A stretch of DNA of 7,338 bases. Origin: Planctomicrobium sp. GTDB lineage: Bacteria; Planctomycetota; Planctomycetia; Planctomycetales; Planctomycetaceae. Numbering within the stretch: the first letter of the stretch is position 1; every line of letters starts with the position of its first letter. The DNA is taken from NCBI GenBank assembly GCA_029259835.1, contig JAJDEL010000278.1, positions 1 through 7,338 of the forward strand, in the 5' to 3' direction. Below the pieces are notes generated by a model. The model had not been told where the DNA came from. It was given only the letters and a program-made list of their open reading frames with translations, and searched no databases. Positions 7,042-7,338 of the stretch are shown in pieces. Position numbers and translations under genes: made by a program.

Positions 7042-7338
7042 GTGACTACATTTCGTTTCTTTTCTGAACTCTCCGTTCCGTGTCTGGCCTTCACGATGTG
7101 CCTGTTCACTTGCCTGACAAGTTTGGGTGCCGAGCCTTTTCCAGTCAGCGCAGAGGCTCACAAAATTCATCAATCTGGAATGCTTTTTGATGGTCACAAT
7201 GATCTCCCGTGGCAGATCCGCAAAATGGCAGGTGGGTCGTTCGACAAGTTGGATATCTCGAAAGATCAGCCGGAATTGCATACAGACATTCCAAGGCTGA
7301 AAAAGTCAGGCTTAAAAGCTCAGTTCTGGTCGGTTTAC
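7042..7338 (+). CDS. Membrane dipeptidase (peptidase M19, renal dipeptidase-like), 3' partial
   Basis: A zinc dipeptidase of the amidohydrolase superfamily; this family cleaves dipeptides, including D-amino-acid ones in some members. Ninety-nine codons are in the window and the frame is open to the right edge. A GTG start gives an N-terminus with R5 and a hydrophobic core ending LTSLGA (25-30), a probable Sec signal peptide. The mature part opens with MLFDGHNDLPWQIR (47-60), where H52-x-D54 is the first zinc-binding motif of M19. TDIPRLKKSGLKAQFWSVY (81-99) is the next conserved M19 block. The remaining zinc and catalytic residues are beyond the window. The 116-nt gap from the sulfatase contains no clear terminator or promoter, so it may be in the same transcript or start its own. 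Confidence 0.93.
   Translation, partial: MTTFRFFSELSVPCLAFTMCLFTCLTSLGAEPFPVSAEAHKIHQSGMLFDGHNDLPWQIRKMAGGSFDKLDISKDQPELHTDIPRLKKSGLKAQFWSVY

Overview
The window looks like ordinary chromosomal DNA of a planctomycete (Planctomycetota), probably a moderate-GC marine or freshwater type. This rests on protein style, not a database match. The clues are a secreted formylglycine-type sulfatase with a C-terminal beta-sandwich, a secretin-like protein ending its core in a 'TPRIITQEEEEE' motif, a one-domain A24 prepilin peptidase, a GT-C type mannosyltransferase-like membrane protein, and sparse Shine-Dalgarno sequences. No mobile element, tRNA, rRNA or CRISPR array is visible.

Layout. Positions 2-1450 (+) hold the 3' part of a multi-spanning glycosyltransferase whose start lies left of the window. 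It converges on a minus-strand gene (2931 to 1540) for an exported, degenerate secretin-domain protein, and a strong bidirectional terminator hairpin (1476-1508) separates them. From about 3013 a plus-strand run begins, divergent from the secretin-like gene across a short 81-bp gap. It contains a beta-lactamase-fold serine hydrolase (3013-4143), a prepilin peptidase (4156-5130, 12 nt downstream), a secreted sulfatase (5162-6925, 31 nt downstream) and, after a 116-nt gap, the 5' end of a membrane dipeptidase (M19) running off the right edge (7042-7338).

How the genes may work together. The hydrolase, peptidase and probably the sulfatase are spaced like an operon, though their functions do not form one obvious pathway. 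The sulfatase and dipeptidase both have export signals and suit scavenging of sulfated glycans and peptides. The A24 peptidase would mature type IV pilin-like signal peptides, which planctomycetes encode in large numbers. The divergent secretin-like protein is formally from the same secretion/pilus world, but its core appears short and lacks recognisable gate glycines, so a working outer-membrane channel is doubtful.

I found no convincing new multi-gene system. The points most worth a second look are the degenerate secretin with its tryptophan-rich tail, the proline-rich insertion in the glycosyltransferase, and the serine hydrolase with a non-canonical second motif.
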